Assembly: GCA_021846325.1 (NCBI GenBank)
Contig: JAJZBX010000011.1
Span: forward strand, 1 to 64,000
DNA: 64,000 nt
Origin: Actinomycetes bacterium
Lineage (GTDB): Bacteria > Actinomycetota > Acidimicrobiia > Acidimicrobiales > RAAP-2
Reading direction: 5' to 3'
Position 1 is the stretch's first letter. Every line of letters begins with the position of its first letter. The position numbers were made by a program, and so were the translations under genes. The notes under the pieces are model-generated. The model was not told the origin of the DNA, ran no database searches, and saw only the letters and a program-made list of their open reading frames with translations. This document shows positions 1 through 7,553 of the stretch, piece after piece.

Positions 1-133
1 TGACGCGGTGAGCCGCCTCAGTTCTGAACTCGAGAGTGAACTTCCTTCTCGTGGCTCCCATGGTGACATCCTCTCATCCGACGTTCGAGTCGGATTGTTT
101 GGTGTCCACTTTCTCTGGGGAGCCTCAGACGAC

Positions 134-506
134 GTCGTCAACCGCCTCGACCAACTGGTGAAGGAACGAGGTTCACCCGGAGATGTGCGCATGGACCTTC
201 ATACTGAGTTCGTCGCCCACACGCTCAACGATTGGTGTCGCTTCAACGCCACCGGCTCACTCTTCATCGACCCCGGCTCGCCCTGGCAAAACGGTTGGAT
301 CGAGTTGTTCAACGCGGCTCCGCGACGAGTTCCTCAATGGCCAGCAGTTCGATACTCTCTTCGAGACCAAGGTGCTCCTCCAGGACTGGCGACACGAATA
401 CAATCACCAACGAACCCACAGCGCCCTTCGTCGGCAAACGTCGGCCAAGTTCGCAGAGACCTGGAAGCTCAGGAACCAGCAACGACTCGCAGAGTTAGTG
501 GCTTAG
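134..506 (+). pseudogene. IS3-type transposase (integrase core) C-terminal fragment, frameshifted
   Basis: The reading frame ending near 312 contains the late integrase-core signature IDPGSPWQNGWIELFN. The protein then continues only in the next frame with RLRDEFLNGQQFDTLFETK and a typical C-terminus (HEYNHQRTHSALRRQ) to a stop at 506. The two halves are joined by a net frameshift at about 312-316. The segment where DNGPEF is expected reads MDLHTEF, so the catalytic region is also eroded. No start or complete N-terminal part is visible. This is a dead remnant; bases 507-608 after it hold nothing recognisable. Confidence 0.8.
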
Positions 507-608
507 GAATCGGAGTCCGGCCAGATCGATGAACCGCCTCGAACTTCATAGAGACTCTGACCTGCCCCAGGAATATCGGGGCGGACCACACTGCCCGCGC
601 CAAGTTCC

Positions 609-1691
609 TTACCCTACGGTTGACGTGGTGGTGGTTGAACTCCAGGAGCATGCCAAGGTCAAGTTGTTCGACAAGATCCTTGAGATGTCAAGAGTGAATT
701 CTCTGTTCTTCTCATCCGCTGCCGCGGCAAGGGCACCCAACTCTTTGTGTAGAGCAATGCTCGTTGGATGGGCCAGGAGCCTTTCAGCGATGGTTACCGC
801 CTTGTAGAGAATCGTACCGTCTTCATTCGCAAGATTGAAGACGGTATTCAGTTGTGCGATGGTGACGCTATTTCCACTCGTATCATTTAGCCATACTCGA
901 ATGTCATTTGCAAAAGATGACGTACGATTTATTACTGCTACTTCATGTTGAGCAATGATATTGATTGTCGTGTAATAATCGGATATCTTAAAATTGTAGA
1001 GAGCCTTGGGAGCGCTACGTAGCGCATTGCATGCCGTGGCGGCACTCTTGGCAACCTCTTGCCCCAAGCTTAAAGTTGTCGTAGTCGTAGATGAAGTGCC
1101 GATCAACTGCGTGGTTGTGGTCGGTGATGTTGTGGTTGTGGTTGTGGTTGTGGACGGCAGTGGGTGGATGTTAGGGCAGAGCTTTCCCTGGGTCTGATGC
1201 AATGTCTTGATGAGATTGGCGTAAGGCAATAGCAAAGAAAAGTAGAACAACGCGGCGTTCTTCATGTTCCGGATAGCAGCACGGGAAGTGGGTGCGGCGG
1301 CCAGTGCCTTGGCGTAACCGAGAGATCGGGTGGCCACCGCGATAGCCGCGCTTGAAAAGTACTCAATGTTTCTTGACATTGTGACGGCGCGCGCACCCGA
1401 CACATCGTTGGCGAGGAGGCGTCGAGCCGTGACGTTGATGGCAATATCCTCCTTCAGAACGGTTTCGACGGCGGCAGGTGGAGCCGTGGCGCTGAATGAG
1501 TTCAGGCTCCTTGGCAACTGGGCGGCCGCTTGGCAAAAGTGACCGACCGAGAAAGTAGCCGCCGTGGCACCTGTGGAGGTAAGCGATAGAGACGTCCCGA
1601 CCAGCGCGAACCCGCAAACTACTCTCGTGAGGCGACGTTGAGTACCGGTGATGGTCACACGTCCTTTTTCGGATGAGGTAGACACGGGCAC
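609..1691 (-). CDS. secreted Thr-rich-linker protein, two Cys-bounded helical domains
   Basis: Not recognised. The 360-residue product has a cationic N-terminus and a hydrophobic stretch ending in GATAATFS (about residues 22-47), which fits a Sec signal peptide. A mostly alpha-helical, Ala-rich domain follows, with one Cys near its start (HFCQ) and one at its end (KLCPN). Then comes a linker of Thr runs interrupted by SP and QLIGTSS (about residues 180-210), and a second domain of similar size also bounded by Cys (TACNAL and LACSW). A short Thr tail closes the protein. The two domains look like a diverged duplication. Thr codons in the linker form a GTT/GTG-type simple repeat on the plus strand (about 1125-1155), prone to slippage. 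Its base composition is lower in GC than the core genes, suggesting accessory origin. A surface or wall-spanning protein is plausible; function unknown. Confidence 0.65.
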   Translation of the reverse strand: MPVSTSSEKGRVTITGTQRRLTRVVCGFALVGTSLSLTSTGATAATFSVGHFCQAAAQLPRSLNSFSATAPPAAVETVLKEDIAINVTARRLLANDVSGARAVTMSRNIEYFSSAAIAVATRSLGYAKALAAAPTSRAAIRNMKNAALFYFSLLLPYANLIKTLHQTQGKLCPNIHPLPSTTTTTTTTSPTTTTQLIGTSSTTTTTLSLGQEVAKSAATACNALRSAPKALYNFKISDYYTTINIIAQHEVAVINRTSSFANDIRVWLNDTSGNSVTIAQLNTVFNLANEDGTILYKAVTIAERLLAHPTSIALHKELGALAAAADEKNREFTLDISRILSNNLTLACSWSSTTTTSTVG

Positions 1692-1759
1692 CTAGGTTTC
1701 TGTAGTCACCACGGGTCAGAAGTGTTTTATGGGAGTGTAGCACCGGTGAATTAAGGCTC

Positions 1760-1791
1760 TGAATCGTGCCGGGTAATCGGGAGACTAAATC
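1760..1791 (+). repeat. left terminal inverted repeat of the deleted IS3-type element
   Basis: Starts TGAATCGTGCCGGG and is the exact reverse complement of 2496-2527 over 32 bases. Confidence 0.85.
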
Positions 1792-2205
1792 ATTTCAATT
1801 GCGACCAGATTTCCTGACTCGTTGGAGTCATAGTAGTGATCTTCGAACTCGATCGGTGGGACGTAATCGAGTGATTCGTGGATCCGGCGGTTGTTGAACT
1901 AGTCGACGTAGTTGAGCGTCGCCCATTCGACGTGTTCGACGTTGCGCCAGGGTCCCTTGCGATGGATCAGCTCGGTCTTGCAGAGACCGTTGAAGCTTTC
2001 AACGAGGGCATTGATCGCCACCCGTTCGACGCCGACAGATCAACGCCAAGGCACTCTGGCCAGTCGTATGCACGGGTCAGGCGTCAGGCGAATGACCCTT
2101 CTATTGTGCTCACAATCGTAGCTGTCGCCCCTCGAGCCAACCGAGGCGATGATGTCGGCGGCGCCCAAGCGTTCGGAGTAGCGAATGCCGAGGTATTGTC
2201 CGGAT
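1785..2205 (-). pseudogene. IS3-family orfB (DDE integrase) remnant
   Basis: The C-terminal third of an orfB transposase is readable: QYLGIRYSERLGAADIIAS, then GSRGDSYD, then (after about 85 disrupted bases) NALVESFNGLCKTELIHRKG, WRNVEHVEWATLNYVD and FNNRRIHESLDYVPPIEFED. A TAG interrupts the frame where VDWFNNRR is usual, so a Trp codon became a stop. The disrupted 85 bases sit inside the DDE motif region. The N-terminal two thirds, with the first two catalytic Asp residues, are absent. It cannot be functional. Confidence 0.85.
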
Positions 2206-2213
2206 TCAAGGGG

Positions 2214-2477
2214 TCAGCGCAACGAATCGGTGGACAATGGATACTCACGCTCGAACTGCTTCATGCGAGCACGCTCGTCGGTCGTGACACCCGCGCACGC
2301 CCCTGATTGACCTGAGCCCGGCGAAACCAACCGCGGAGCGTCTCGGGCGACATACCGAGCATGTTTCGATATGGCCGTCACGGTCGCCCATTCGGACTTG
2401 TAGTCCTCGCGGCGATCGAACACCATTCGCACTACCCGTTCACGCAGTTCGGGTGAGTAACGGGTTGATCCTGACAT
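2214..2477 (-). pseudogene. IS3-family orfA (HTH) remnant
   Basis: The start MSGSTRYSPELRERVVRMV and DYKSEWATVTAISK are typical of IS3-family orfA (HTH_Tnp_1). The frame slips after AISK, where a MLGMSPETLRGWFRR-like sequence would follow, and slips back at GVTTDERARMKQFERE. The frame then runs into the deletion junction with orfB. A transposase N-terminus is therefore present but broken. Confidence 0.8.
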
Positions 2478-2495
2478 GGAGACATCCTCTCAGAG

Positions 2496-2527
2496 GATTT
2501 AGTCTCCCGATTACCCGGCACGATTCA
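2496..2527 (-). repeat. right terminal inverted repeat of the deleted IS3-type element
   Basis: Exact inverted copy of 1760-1791; ends in CA at 2527. Confidence 0.85.
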
Positions 2528-3096
2528 AACACTCAACCACGACGCGACCTTCTTGCGGCCGTTGACGTGCACACCGTCAAGTTGTCCCTTGATAGTCAGA
2601 CTGTCCACCATGACAACGACGACGGCACGCGCTCACGCTGAAGCCGCAACCGACTGTTAGAAGTCTTGAAGCGTTGCCCTTCGAAGCGGAAGTTACCGAG
2701 GTAGGGCTGAAAGGTGCCGTTCATTTAGATCGCCTTCTTGTTCACGCTTACCCTGCCACCAAGGTGATTCTTCGTGTTGATCGTGAAGACACCGGCGGGG
2801 CCGATCACCACGTGGTCGATGTCGCTATCGCCAGTCCCCACGGGTACTCCGTGGAGGACCCTCCAACCCCCACCACGCCTGCGAAGTCGGCGTGCGACTT
2901 CCCCATCGCCGTCTGCGCCCATACTCCATGCCCGCACGTCATTGTGGACGTTCAACACGCGGCCAATGAGGGTCAGAACCGGATACGCTTGTCGGAGTTG
3001 TTCCGACTTCTGTCGCAGTTCGTGGCCGGGCCGATTCGCTGCGAGGTCGTCGCCCGACTCAGGCTCCGGGAACACCGGTCGAGTGACGTCGCTCAT
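2528..3096 (-). pseudogene. NERD-domain protein, nonsense + frameshift, cut by IS
   Basis: The first 123 codons carry a NERD (nuclease-related) domain: WRVLHGVPVGTGDSDIDHVV and IGPAGVFTINTKNHLGG. The frame ends in TAA at 2725-2727. The next in-frame codons continue the domain (MNGTFQPYLGNFRFEGQRF). After a frameshift at about 2620-2650, DSLTIKGQLDGVHVNGRKK and VASWLS follow, running straight into the IS end at 2527. So this was one NERD gene with a nonsense codon, a frameshift and an IS truncation. Its ATG overlaps the hipA stop (ATGA at 3093-3096), so it was the third gene of the hipB-hipA operon. NERD domains are predicted nuclease-like; its role beside hipBA is unknown. Confidence 0.75.
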
Positions 3097-4328
3097 TCAA
3101 CCGACCGAAGCTGTTTGAGCTGAGCTTCGACGGTTGCGACCAGTTTCGCGGGCACACCTGGGGTCTCTTTGCGGGCGAGGCCAAGCGCACTGGGAGCCTT
3201 CTCCAGGAGATCAACGACGAGCTCTGTCGCACGATCGCGCGACATTCCCCACCGCACCGCTTCATTCACGATTCGCGCAACCGTTAGACGATTCGATCGA
3301 TGGATGTTGTCGATGTACATCGCCAACCGATCGTCGCCGTAGTGCAGCGTGCACATGAGGTCGTAGAGGGGTGTCAGCGTCAGCGCCCCGTCTTCGGTAT
3401 GCAACAACGAGAAGTTCTTGGCGTGCGCGTCTCCATTGCCGATGAGCGCGTTGACAGTGACCGCTTCCAGAAGTCGCTCCAAGGAGTCCGACGCAGCAAC
3501 ATCCCGCAGGATGCCTGCGATGCGCAGAAGCGACGGCCCCCCGTCTTCTTCGTACTTTGTTTCCGGCGCCACGCCGGTTGCCTGGCAGAAGTCTTCTTGG
3601 TGGATACGACGTACGGTGCCGTCTGCGTCAACAGCTCGGTCGTAACGCTCGACAACGATGAGCTTTCGCCCGCCGATCTTTGTCGTCTCGACAGATGCAA
3701 CATCCAGTCCGAGATGCTTGGCGACGCGCATGCAGAACGCTTCGTTCTCGACGGTGCCGGGAAACGCCGCGACCTCCGGCTTGAGAATGTGTGTCGATGG
3801 CGTCCCGTCGACCGGTCGCCCCCAGGAGCCGTCAGGCATGCGGGTCAAGACCAATTTCTCCTGAACGCCCGCCAGGGAGATCCGCACCCGCCCACCGACG
3901 CCCAGCGGGGCGCTCTTGAGATCTCTGACGAGAGCTTCGATTTCGTCCGGGCTAAGCGGCTCCGCCGTGGTCGTGGTTGACGCTGGAGGCGCCGGGTCGT
4001 CGGCTGGCTGGATCACAACCGCGCCAGCGCAATCCCTACCAAGGGCGCGGATCAGACCGTACGTGTCGCGCTCTGGGACGTGGACTTCTCGGGCGATGGA
4101 TTTGCGCGATTCGCCTTCAGGCAGCAGGCCGTCCAGAAATGGGCGAACGATCCCTTGCGTGTATCGGCGTGAGCTGACGGACAGCGAGAGCGACAAGAGT
4201 GGTGTGCCCAATGGGTACCTCCTCAGTGCCTCCTCCGTGTATGCCAATCGAGGCCGATCCCGTTCGAGGTCGATGACGGCCACTCGCTCGCCATAGAGCC
4301 AGACAGCGAGTTCGTCAGCCACTACCAA
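3093..4328 (-). CDS. hipA: HipA-type serine/threonine kinase toxin
   Basis: The 411-residue product has the full HipA layout. The N-terminal subdomain contains GIVRPFLDGLLPEGE (59-73). RISLAGVQEK (149-158) corresponds to the E. coli HipA loop with the autophosphorylated Ser150; here Ser151. HILKPE (180-185) supplies the ATP-binding Lys, NGDAHAKNFS (298-307) is the catalytic loop with Asp300, and TPLYDLMC (319-326) is the metal-binding Asp motif. Family members phosphorylate aminoacyl-tRNA synthetases and arrest growth; the target here is unknown. All key residues are present, so it is probably active. It overlaps hipB by 7 bases and follows it, the usual antitoxin-first order. Confidence 0.92.
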   Translation of the reverse strand: MVVADELAVWLYGERVAVIDLERDRPRLAYTEEALRRYPLGTPLLSLSLSVSSRRYTQGIVRPFLDGLLPEGESRKSIAREVHVPERDTYGLIRALGRDCAGAVVIQPADDPAPPASTTTTAEPLSPDEIEALVRDLKSAPLGVGGRVRISLAGVQEKLVLTRMPDGSWGRPVDGTPSTHILKPEVAAFPGTVENEAFCMRVAKHLGLDVASVETTKIGGRKLIVVERYDRAVDADGTVRRIHQEDFCQATGVAPETKYEEDGGPSLLRIAGILRDVAASDSLERLLEAVTVNALIGNGDAHAKNFSLLHTEDGALTLTPLYDLMCTLHYGDDRLAMYIDNIHRSNRLTVARIVNEAVRWGMSRDRATELVVDLLEKAPSALGLARKETPGVPAKLVATVEAQLKQLRSVE

Positions 4329-4576
4329 TCCGCCTTGTCCAGTGTCATGCGAACTCCGAGTTGCCGCAGCACACCGAACAGCCGTTTCACTTGCTGGGTT
4401 TCCTTGCCGCTCTCCAGCTCGGACAGGTAACTGCGCTGGATCCCTGCCTTCTCAGCCAACTGGACTTGAGTCAGCCCAGCCTCCGTCCGGTAATGACGAA
4501 CGGCATCGCCCAGGGATGCAGGCGTATAGATCCGGAAGGGGCCCCGGGTCGGATTAAGTTGGTGTTCTGTCGGCAT
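4322..4576 (-). CDS. hipB: HipB-type XRE antitoxin/repressor
   Basis: 84 residues from the ATG at 4576. A helix-turn-helix of the XRE/Cro type spans about 22-60 (SLGDAVRHYRTEAGLTQVQL, then IQRSYLSELESGKE). The C-terminal strand GVRMTLDK is typical of HipB. The longer open frame back to 4720 is rejected as start because it would run through the repeat-rich upstream region and has no family similarity. It should neutralise HipA and repress its own operon, probably through the GAATATC-type repeats just upstream. Confidence 0.88.
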   Translation of the reverse strand: MPTEHQLNPTRGPFRIYTPASLGDAVRHYRTEAGLTQVQLAEKAGIQRSYLSELESGKETQQVKRLFGVLRQLGVRMTLDKADW

Positions 4577-4596
4577 AATCCGGCATTGTAGCAAAG

Positions 4597-4666
4597 ATAG
4601 AATATCCCGACAAATAGTCAATGTTGGAATATCACAACACCTCTGCCGTACCAGGATATTCCGACA
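4597..4666. promoter_or_regulatory. candidate HipB operator cluster
   Basis: Three related motifs lie directly upstream of hipB: GAATATCCCGACA (about 4600-4612), GGAATATCACAACA (4626-4639) and GGATATTCCGACA (4654-4666). The first and third share ATATYCCGACA as direct repeats, and GGATATTCC is a near-palindrome. HipB proteins are known to bind TATCC/GGATA half sites as dimers; the spacing here differs from the E. coli TATCC-N8-GGATA arrangement. Bases 4667-4852 hold nothing else I recognise. Confidence 0.45.
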
Positions 4667-4852
4667 CGACAGATCAGGACAGAGGCGGGGATAGTAGTCC
4701 GGCCCCTCGCTACTCACCAACGAGCGGCCTGTCGATGATCTCGTCAGGCGGTGGGGTTGTCACGGTTTCACGGGAACGGTTTCCCACGTCTGGCACGGCT
4801 ATTAGTGCATTACCGAAAGATCTTTAAGTCTGGCGATCGCGCGGCGCTCCGA

Positions 4853-6472
4853 TCACCGAACGACCACCGCAACACGATTCGACGAACCGGCGACGAGCCC
4901 TTCGGCCACAGTGACGATACGCACGGCGTGGTCGTGCATCCGCGCTAGCGCGCTGCGCAGCGCCCCGGCCACTGCCAAAGCCCGGGCGCGACCAATGATG
5001 AGGTCCTCGCGTGCGTTGCCAGCACTCGACGCGTAGCCGTACAGAGTCACGACGCTGCGGTGTTGGCGATCGACGATCGAGGCGATGCGCACCACTTGTC
5101 GATCGAGCACACCGGCGAGTCGTACCGTTGATCCGCGAAACGGTCCGATGGGGCTCAAGAGCGCAACGGGTGCGTGCCCACGCCACTGCGCGTACAACAC
5201 GATGGTGGCCGGCACCACCACGGTCGCGTTGCCGCTATACGCCGATCCCTTACCGTTTGAACTCGTGTTCCAGCCGGTGAACACAAAGCCGGGCCGAGCC
5301 AAGGTCGACGGTGACGGCAAGGTCACGCTCGCGCCGGCGTAGGTCGAAATGGCGCCGATCGATCCCGAGCCACCATCCAACTTGAATGCCACCGTTATCG
5401 CGGGCAACGCCTGCCACTGGGCGTAGAGCGACGCTGGGCTAGCGATAGCAAAACTTGAGTCGGGCGCGAGCGAGAGACCCGAACCATCGCTCGCGGTGTT
5501 CCATCCCGTGAACTGGTAACCCGGACGCGACAGCGACGCCGCTGATGGCAGCGTCGTCTCTGAACCCCGTAGACCCGAGATCGACTCCACCGTTCCAACC
5601 CCGCCATTCGCGTTGAAGTTGACCGTAAATTCCGGTATCGGACTCCACTGGGCGTAGAGCGACGTGGACGCCGTGGGCGTATAGGCCGATCCCGCGGCAC
5701 CGACCAGGGTCCCACCCGAGGCGGCGCTGAACCAGCCGTCAAAGGTGTAGCCCGTCTCGCTCGGCGTGGGCAAGGTCAAGGGACTGGACCCGGTCGTGAA
5801 CGACGCACTGGCGCTCGAGACCGTCCCGCCGTTGGCGTCGTAGTTCACCACGAAGCTGGCCGGACTCCACTGGGCGTAGAGCGACGTGGACCCGAGTGTG
5901 AAATCGTAATTCGCACCATTCGCATACGAAGTGCCACCGCCACTTGCTTGCGTGGTCCACCCCGCGAAGTTGTAGCCCGGATCACTGAAACTCGGGTTCA
6001 AGTTCGAAAAACTTGTGAGCGGCGCATCCACGCTGCTCGACTGTGTCGCGCTGACGGCGTCGACGCCATTGTCATTTTCGAAAAACGTAACCTGGTTAGG
6101 ACTCCACACCGCATATAAGATGGCATTTCCACCCGCAAAGTTGTAGCTAGCTCCATCGGGATAGAGTGTGCCGGTACCATTCGCGTTCGTTGCCCAGTCG
6201 ACGAAAGTAAATCCGGAATTGACGAATGATGGTACTAAATCTACAAATTGAGTCAATGGAGCAACTGCGGTTCCATCTTGAATCGCACTGACGTTGTCGT
6301 TTACATTGTCGTTTTCGGCAAAAGTCACAACTGACACAGAGACCGTGGCCATCGCTATTGCTGGGTTCTCTACCAGTGTCAGCGTCATGAGTGTGACTAA
6401 TATGGTCAACAGTTTGGTGAACTTCCGCTCGTGATCTGTGGATGCTTTGCTTGATTTCACGTGACTACTCAC
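4853..6472 (-). CDS. secreted InlB/Flg_new repeat protein with OmpA-like C-terminus
   Basis: 539 residues. A signal peptide is visible (KLLTILVTLMTLTLVE, then AIA, residues 20-40). Five tandem Listeria-Bacteroides (InlB B/Flg_new) repeats follow, each ending in a GF/GYxFxGW core plus LYAQW: about 47-125 (ILYAVW), 126-203, 206-277, 280-355 and 358-432. Repeats 1 and 2 are more diverged (FAENDN and FFENDN in place of FNANGG). The last about 100 residues (VVTLYGYASSAGNAREDLI, then RARALAVAGAL and NRVAVVV) resemble an OmpA-like peptidoglycan-binding domain. The protein is likely exported, wall-attached and displaying repeats, perhaps as an adhesin. It is flanked by accessory genes and an AT-rich 217-bp upstream region (6473-6689). 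Confidence 0.8.
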   Translation of the reverse strand: MSSHVKSSKASTDHERKFTKLLTILVTLMTLTLVENPAIAMATVSVSVVTFAENDNVNDNVSAIQDGTAVAPLTQFVDLVPSFVNSGFTFVDWATNANGTGTLYPDGASYNFAGGNAILYAVWSPNQVTFFENDNGVDAVSATQSSSVDAPLTSFSNLNPSFSDPGYNFAGWTTQASGGGTSYANGANYDFTLGSTSLYAQWSPASFVVNYDANGGTVSSASASFTTGSSPLTLPTPSETGYTFDGWFSAASGGTLVGAAGSAYTPTASTSLYAQWSPIPEFTVNFNANGGVGTVESISGLRGSETTLPSAASLSRPGYQFTGWNTASDGSGLSLAPDSSFAIASPASLYAQWQALPAITVAFKLDGGSGSIGAISTYAGASVTLPSPSTLARPGFVFTGWNTSSNGKGSAYSGNATVVVPATIVLYAQWRGHAPVALLSPIGPFRGSTVRLAGVLDRQVVRIASIVDRQHRSVVTLYGYASSAGNAREDLIIGRARALAVAGALRSALARMHDHAVRIVTVAEGLVAGSSNRVAVVVR

Positions 6473-6689
6473 CTTTACGTGGATGTATTTGACTAGTTAC
6501 TCGCCGCTATTACGGATTGCGCCATAGACGAAATTTGCAGACTTCGATTGAAGTCGTAGTGTTATTGGCTGATGGACCCACTCATTCAACGTATTTAAGT
6601 GTGCTATAAACACATTGAATCTAAGTCACATCATTGACGCATCGAAACTGAATCGATTTAACTTTACGTCAGTCGCAATGAAGAAACTT

Positions 6690-7553
6690 TTACGAGTTAC
6701 CTGAATCATGACGACGCCGTTGCCTCGCCACTTCGAACGCGGCGACGGAGAGCGCCACGCTAGCGTTAAGCGAGCTGACCTTCCCGGATTGCGGGATCGA
6801 GACCACAGTGGCGCACCGCTTGCGGGTCAGCGCCGCCAAGCCGCGCTCTTCACCGCCGACGACGAGCGCCACCGGAGTTGACGCAAGATCGAGTTTGTAC
6901 AGGGAGTCGGCGGATTCTCCCGCGAGTCCGACGGTCAAGATCCCCGCCTTGTTCATCACGTCAAGCGCACTCGGAATACCACCGACGTCGCTGAAGGTCA
7001 GATATTCGATCGCCCCCGCAGCGGTCTTCGTGACCGTGGGGACTATCCGGGCGGAGCGGTGTCGTGGCAAGACGACGCCCGTCACACCTGCTCCGTCCGC
7101 GCTACGAAGCATGGCGCCGAGATTACGGGGATCAGTGACTCCGTCGCACACCAACAGGAAAGGGTGCCGCGCAGCGATGAGGTCATCAAGGTGAACGGTC
7201 TCCAGGCGCGACGCAAACGCCACCACGCCCTGATGCCCTTCAGTTCGCGCTTCTCGATCGAGCCGCGCCATCGAGACCACGTGAATCGGCACGCGACGAC
7301 GCTGCGCCTCACGCTCGATCTGATCGAGGATCTCGGCGGGGTCTTGCCCGTCGGCGATCAAGAGCCGCTGGACCGAGCGCCGATTCGCACGAAGGAGTTC
7401 CAGTACGGCACGGCGCCCCTCGATCTGCTCACCGCCCACACCCTCCTTGTCGCGGGTCGTGGGACGTCGATTCACTCGCGCGCTTGCGGCTGGACCGCCA
7501 CGGCCGCGCCTGGGCGGCCCCGACGGCGCGCGACGAGGCGGTCGCGCACTCAC
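6690..7553 (-). CDS. rlmB: 23S rRNA (guanosine-2'-O-)-methyltransferase, RlmB/TrmH family
   Basis: SpoU/TrmH methyltransferase of 287 residues. A basic N-terminal extension of about 40 residues precedes a SpoU substrate-binding domain (IEGRRAVLELL at 44-54). The knotted catalytic domain has motif 1 NLGAMLRSA (144-152), motif 2 VALVVGGEERGL and motif 3 IPQSGKVSSLNASVAL. The family 2'-O-methylates G2251 of 23S rRNA or a related site using S-adenosylmethionine. The start overlaps the ispDF stop by 4 bases (ATGA). Which rRNA or tRNA position is modified cannot be told from sequence. Confidence 0.9.
   Translation of the reverse strand: MSARPPRRAPSGPPRRGRGGPAASARVNRRPTTRDKEGVGGEQIEGRRAVLELLRANRRSVQRLLIADGQDPAEILDQIEREAQRRRVPIHVVSMARLDREARTEGHQGVVAFASRLETVHLDDLIAARHPFLLVCDGVTDPRNLGAMLRSADGAGVTGVVLPRHRSARIVPTVTKTAAGAIEYLTFSDVGGIPSALDVMNKAGILTVGLAGESADSLYKLDLASTPVALVVGGEERGLAALTRKRCATVVSIPQSGKVSSLNASVALSVAAFEVARQRRRHDSGNS

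Larger units (their letters stand above)
1760..2527 (-). mobile_element. internally deleted IS3-family element with intact terminal inverted repeats
   Basis: The element begins TG and ends CA and has perfectly matching 32-bp ends at 1760-1791 and 2496-2527. Between them lie remnants of orfA (HTH part) and orfB (integrase part) in minus orientation. The total of 768 bp is well short of the usual 1.2-1.5 kb. About 0.6 kb is missing between the middle of orfA and the last third of orfB. The bases flanking the ends (ctc before, aac after) do not form a 3-bp target duplication, so a flank has been rearranged or an older copy recombined. The element interrupts the decayed NERD gene at its right end. 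Confidence 0.8.

Noticed and set aside
555..566. 12-bp CTCTGACCTGCC shared with 59179-59190
   Set aside because: Possibly related IS ends, but orientation relative to the 134-506 transposase is wrong and the match stops after 12 bases.
1120..1160. simple-sequence GTTGTG run as a CRISPR or tandem-repeat array
   Set aside because: It is the coding repeat of the Thr linker, without unit spacers.
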